Assembly (NCBI RefSeq): GCF_001951015.1
Contig: NZ_CP018914.1
Location: 890,001 to 954,000 of the forward strand
DNA length: 64,000 nt
Direction of reading: 5' to 3'
From: Rickettsia rickettsii
GTDB lineage: Bacteria > Pseudomonadota > Alphaproteobacteria > Rickettsiales > Rickettsiaceae
The notes below the pieces were generated by a model that did not search any database, was not told the origin of the DNA, and saw only the letters and a list, made by a program, of their open reading frames with translations. The position numbers and the translations under genes were made by a program. Below are positions 63,092-64,000 of this stretch, piece after piece (position 1 is the first letter of the stretch; each line of letters starts with the position of its first letter).

Positions 63092-63191
63092 CGTCATGAG
63101 CAGCCATAAGGCTACGTGACACTCTAATGAAATAATAATAAACTCTTGAGATTGTGCTTCGTCAATTACTTATGTAATTGCCTCGCAATGA
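63092..63191. repeat. Palindromic repeat before the AmpG-like gene
   Basis: CGTCATGAGCAGCCATAAGG at the left and AATTGCCTCGCAATGAT at the right, with ACTCT/GAGATTG steps. The inner GTCAATTACTTATGTAATTGCC forms a separate hairpin. With a further TTGTCATTCCTGCAAAGGC fragment at 63050 it occupies the AmpG-like gene's upstream region and supplies its extra N-terminal codons. Confidence 0.65.
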
Positions 63192-63212
63192 TATAAATAA
63201 CGTAAACCTAAA

Positions 63213-64000
63213 TTACGATACTTTCTTTCTTTTATTACCGTAGCTGTTACCATCAAAGGTTCTTTTACGGCTACTATCAAAAGCATTAAACTTTTTACCG
63301 TCACCGCCGGCTCTTTTACCGAATGATCTTTTACGATTATTTTTATCACTTCTAAACTCACTACGTGGCGTAGATTCTCCTTTATTTACTAAACGATCGA
63401 TTGCACGCCATCTAATAACATCATCAGGAGAAATAAAAGACAACGCATGTCCAGTAGCCCCTGCTCTACCCGTTCTACCTATCCTATGTAAATAATCTTC
63501 AGGACACATAGGTAAATCATAATTAATCACATGCTGTGTATGAGGAATATCAAGCCCACGAGCCGCTACATCAGTTGCTACCATTATTCTATGGTTTGAC
63601 TTACGAAATGATAAAATTACTCTTTCACGTTGACGCTGACTTAAATCACCGTGTATAGCTTCTGCTGTATGATTTTCATATTTTAACATTTTAGCTAATT
63701 GATCGGCAGAGCGTTTAGTCTTCACAAAAATAATGACCGATCCTTCCCTATGACCAAGTTGTTTAGTTAATGCACTAAATTTTTCTTTATCAGAAACATG
63801 CATTGATTCCTGTTTTATTTCTGCAGCTGCTTTATTAGTAGCACCTACCGTAATACGTACCGGATTGTTTAGATATTTTTGAGAAACAGCAATAATATGT
63901 TTTGGCATAGTAGCAGAAAACATTAAAACTTGTCTTTTTTCCGGTAAAAATTTATTGATTTCTTCTAATTGTTCTTTCATCCCCATATCAAGCATTCTAT
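63213..64000 (-). CDS. rhlE: DEAD-box RNA helicase, RhlE type, 3' part
   Basis: The gene starts beyond the right edge. The visible part covers the end of RecA domain 1 (RMLDMGM, motif III FSATMP) and domain 2: VIIFVKTKRSADQLAKML, VATDVAARGLDIPH (motif V) and YLHRIGRTGRAG (motif VI). The C-terminal 60 residues are basic, rich in Arg, Lys, Gly and Ser (KNNRKRSFGKRAGGDGKKF), typical of RhlE tails that bind RNA. Helps ribosome assembly and RNA turnover at low temperature in other bacteria. Confidence 0.9.
   Translation of the reverse strand, partial: RMLDMGMKEQLEEINKFLPEKRQVLMFSATMPKHIIAVSQKYLNNPVRITVGATNKAAAEIKQESMHVSDKEKFSALTKQLGHREGSVIIFVKTKRSADQLAKMLKYENHTAEAIHGDLSQRQRERVILSFRKSNHRIMVATDVAARGLDIPHTQHVINYDLPMCPEDYLHRIGRTGRAGATGHALSFISPDDVIRWRAIDRLVNKGESTPRSEFRSDKNNRKRSFGKRAGGDGKKFNAFDSSRKRTFDGNSYGNKRKKVS

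Overview
The window is chromosomal DNA from an obligate intracellular alphaproteobacterium of the genus Rickettsia, most likely of the spotted fever or transitional type. Supporting this are the strong A+T bias, the many short palindromic repeats that sit even inside reading frames (RPE1 copies in ubiG and gltX, another palindrome family in ileS), decayed proP, spoT, ankyrin and vapBC genes, and the order ileS, pccB-pccA, aas, ubiG, gltX, groESL, rph/grpE, ribosomal operon, tuf, fumC, ftsZ, nfu, ampG, rhlE. The species is not determined.

Layout. 1-7.7 kb: an NtrY-like sensor kinase, rpsU with divergent COQ9, an unidentified degraded locus, and a long ileS. 7.8-9.8 kb: a broken ankyrin-repeat gene and a broken TPR gene. 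10-22.3 kb: propionyl-CoA carboxylase (pccB-pccA), a fused transporter/acyltransferase/acyl-ACP synthetase (aas), znuB with a dead tfoX-like gene, ubiG, gltX and an IalB-family gene. 22.5-24 kb: a dead gene resembling an AA10 polysaccharide monooxygenase, then about 750 bp of AT-rich DNA with short repeats and a compound repeat. 24-32.6 kb: groESL, a dead family 2 glycosyltransferase and a dead possible outer-membrane protein, rph, grpE, a PerM-type permease and an Hda-like ATPase. 32.7-37.3 kb: a graveyard of two dead proP paralogues around a broken unknown membrane-protein gene, ending in a spoT relic.

38.3-54 kb: tRNA-Val, rpsT and the contiguous alpha/spc/S10 ribosomal operon on the minus strand, preceded by tRNA-Tyr, tRNA-Gly and tuf. 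The tuf placement is a fusion of the usual tufB context (tRNA-Tyr/tRNA-Gly upstream) with the tufA context (S10 operon downstream). An RPE1 copy and a strong hairpin lie between tuf and rpsJ. 54-64 kb: an RNA 2'-O-methyltransferase (rlmB), a small gene coupled to fumC, a dead vapBC pair, a perfect 62-bp inverted repeat, ftsZ, two dead genes (one clearly ecotin), nfu, an AmpG-like permease with an unusual start, and the 3' part of a DEAD-box helicase.

The living genes are core functions: translation, protein folding, envelope lipid salvage, ubiquinone, the TCA cycle and division. Almost everything accessory is decaying. No CRISPR array, prophage or intact insertion sequence was seen. The most unusual structures are the protein-coding palindromes, the perfect long inverted repeats (62-bp arms before ftsZ; 17- and 18-bp arms with 8-nt loops before two dead genes), a dispersed noncoding repeat of about 55 bp, and an apparent AUA start in the ampG-like gene.
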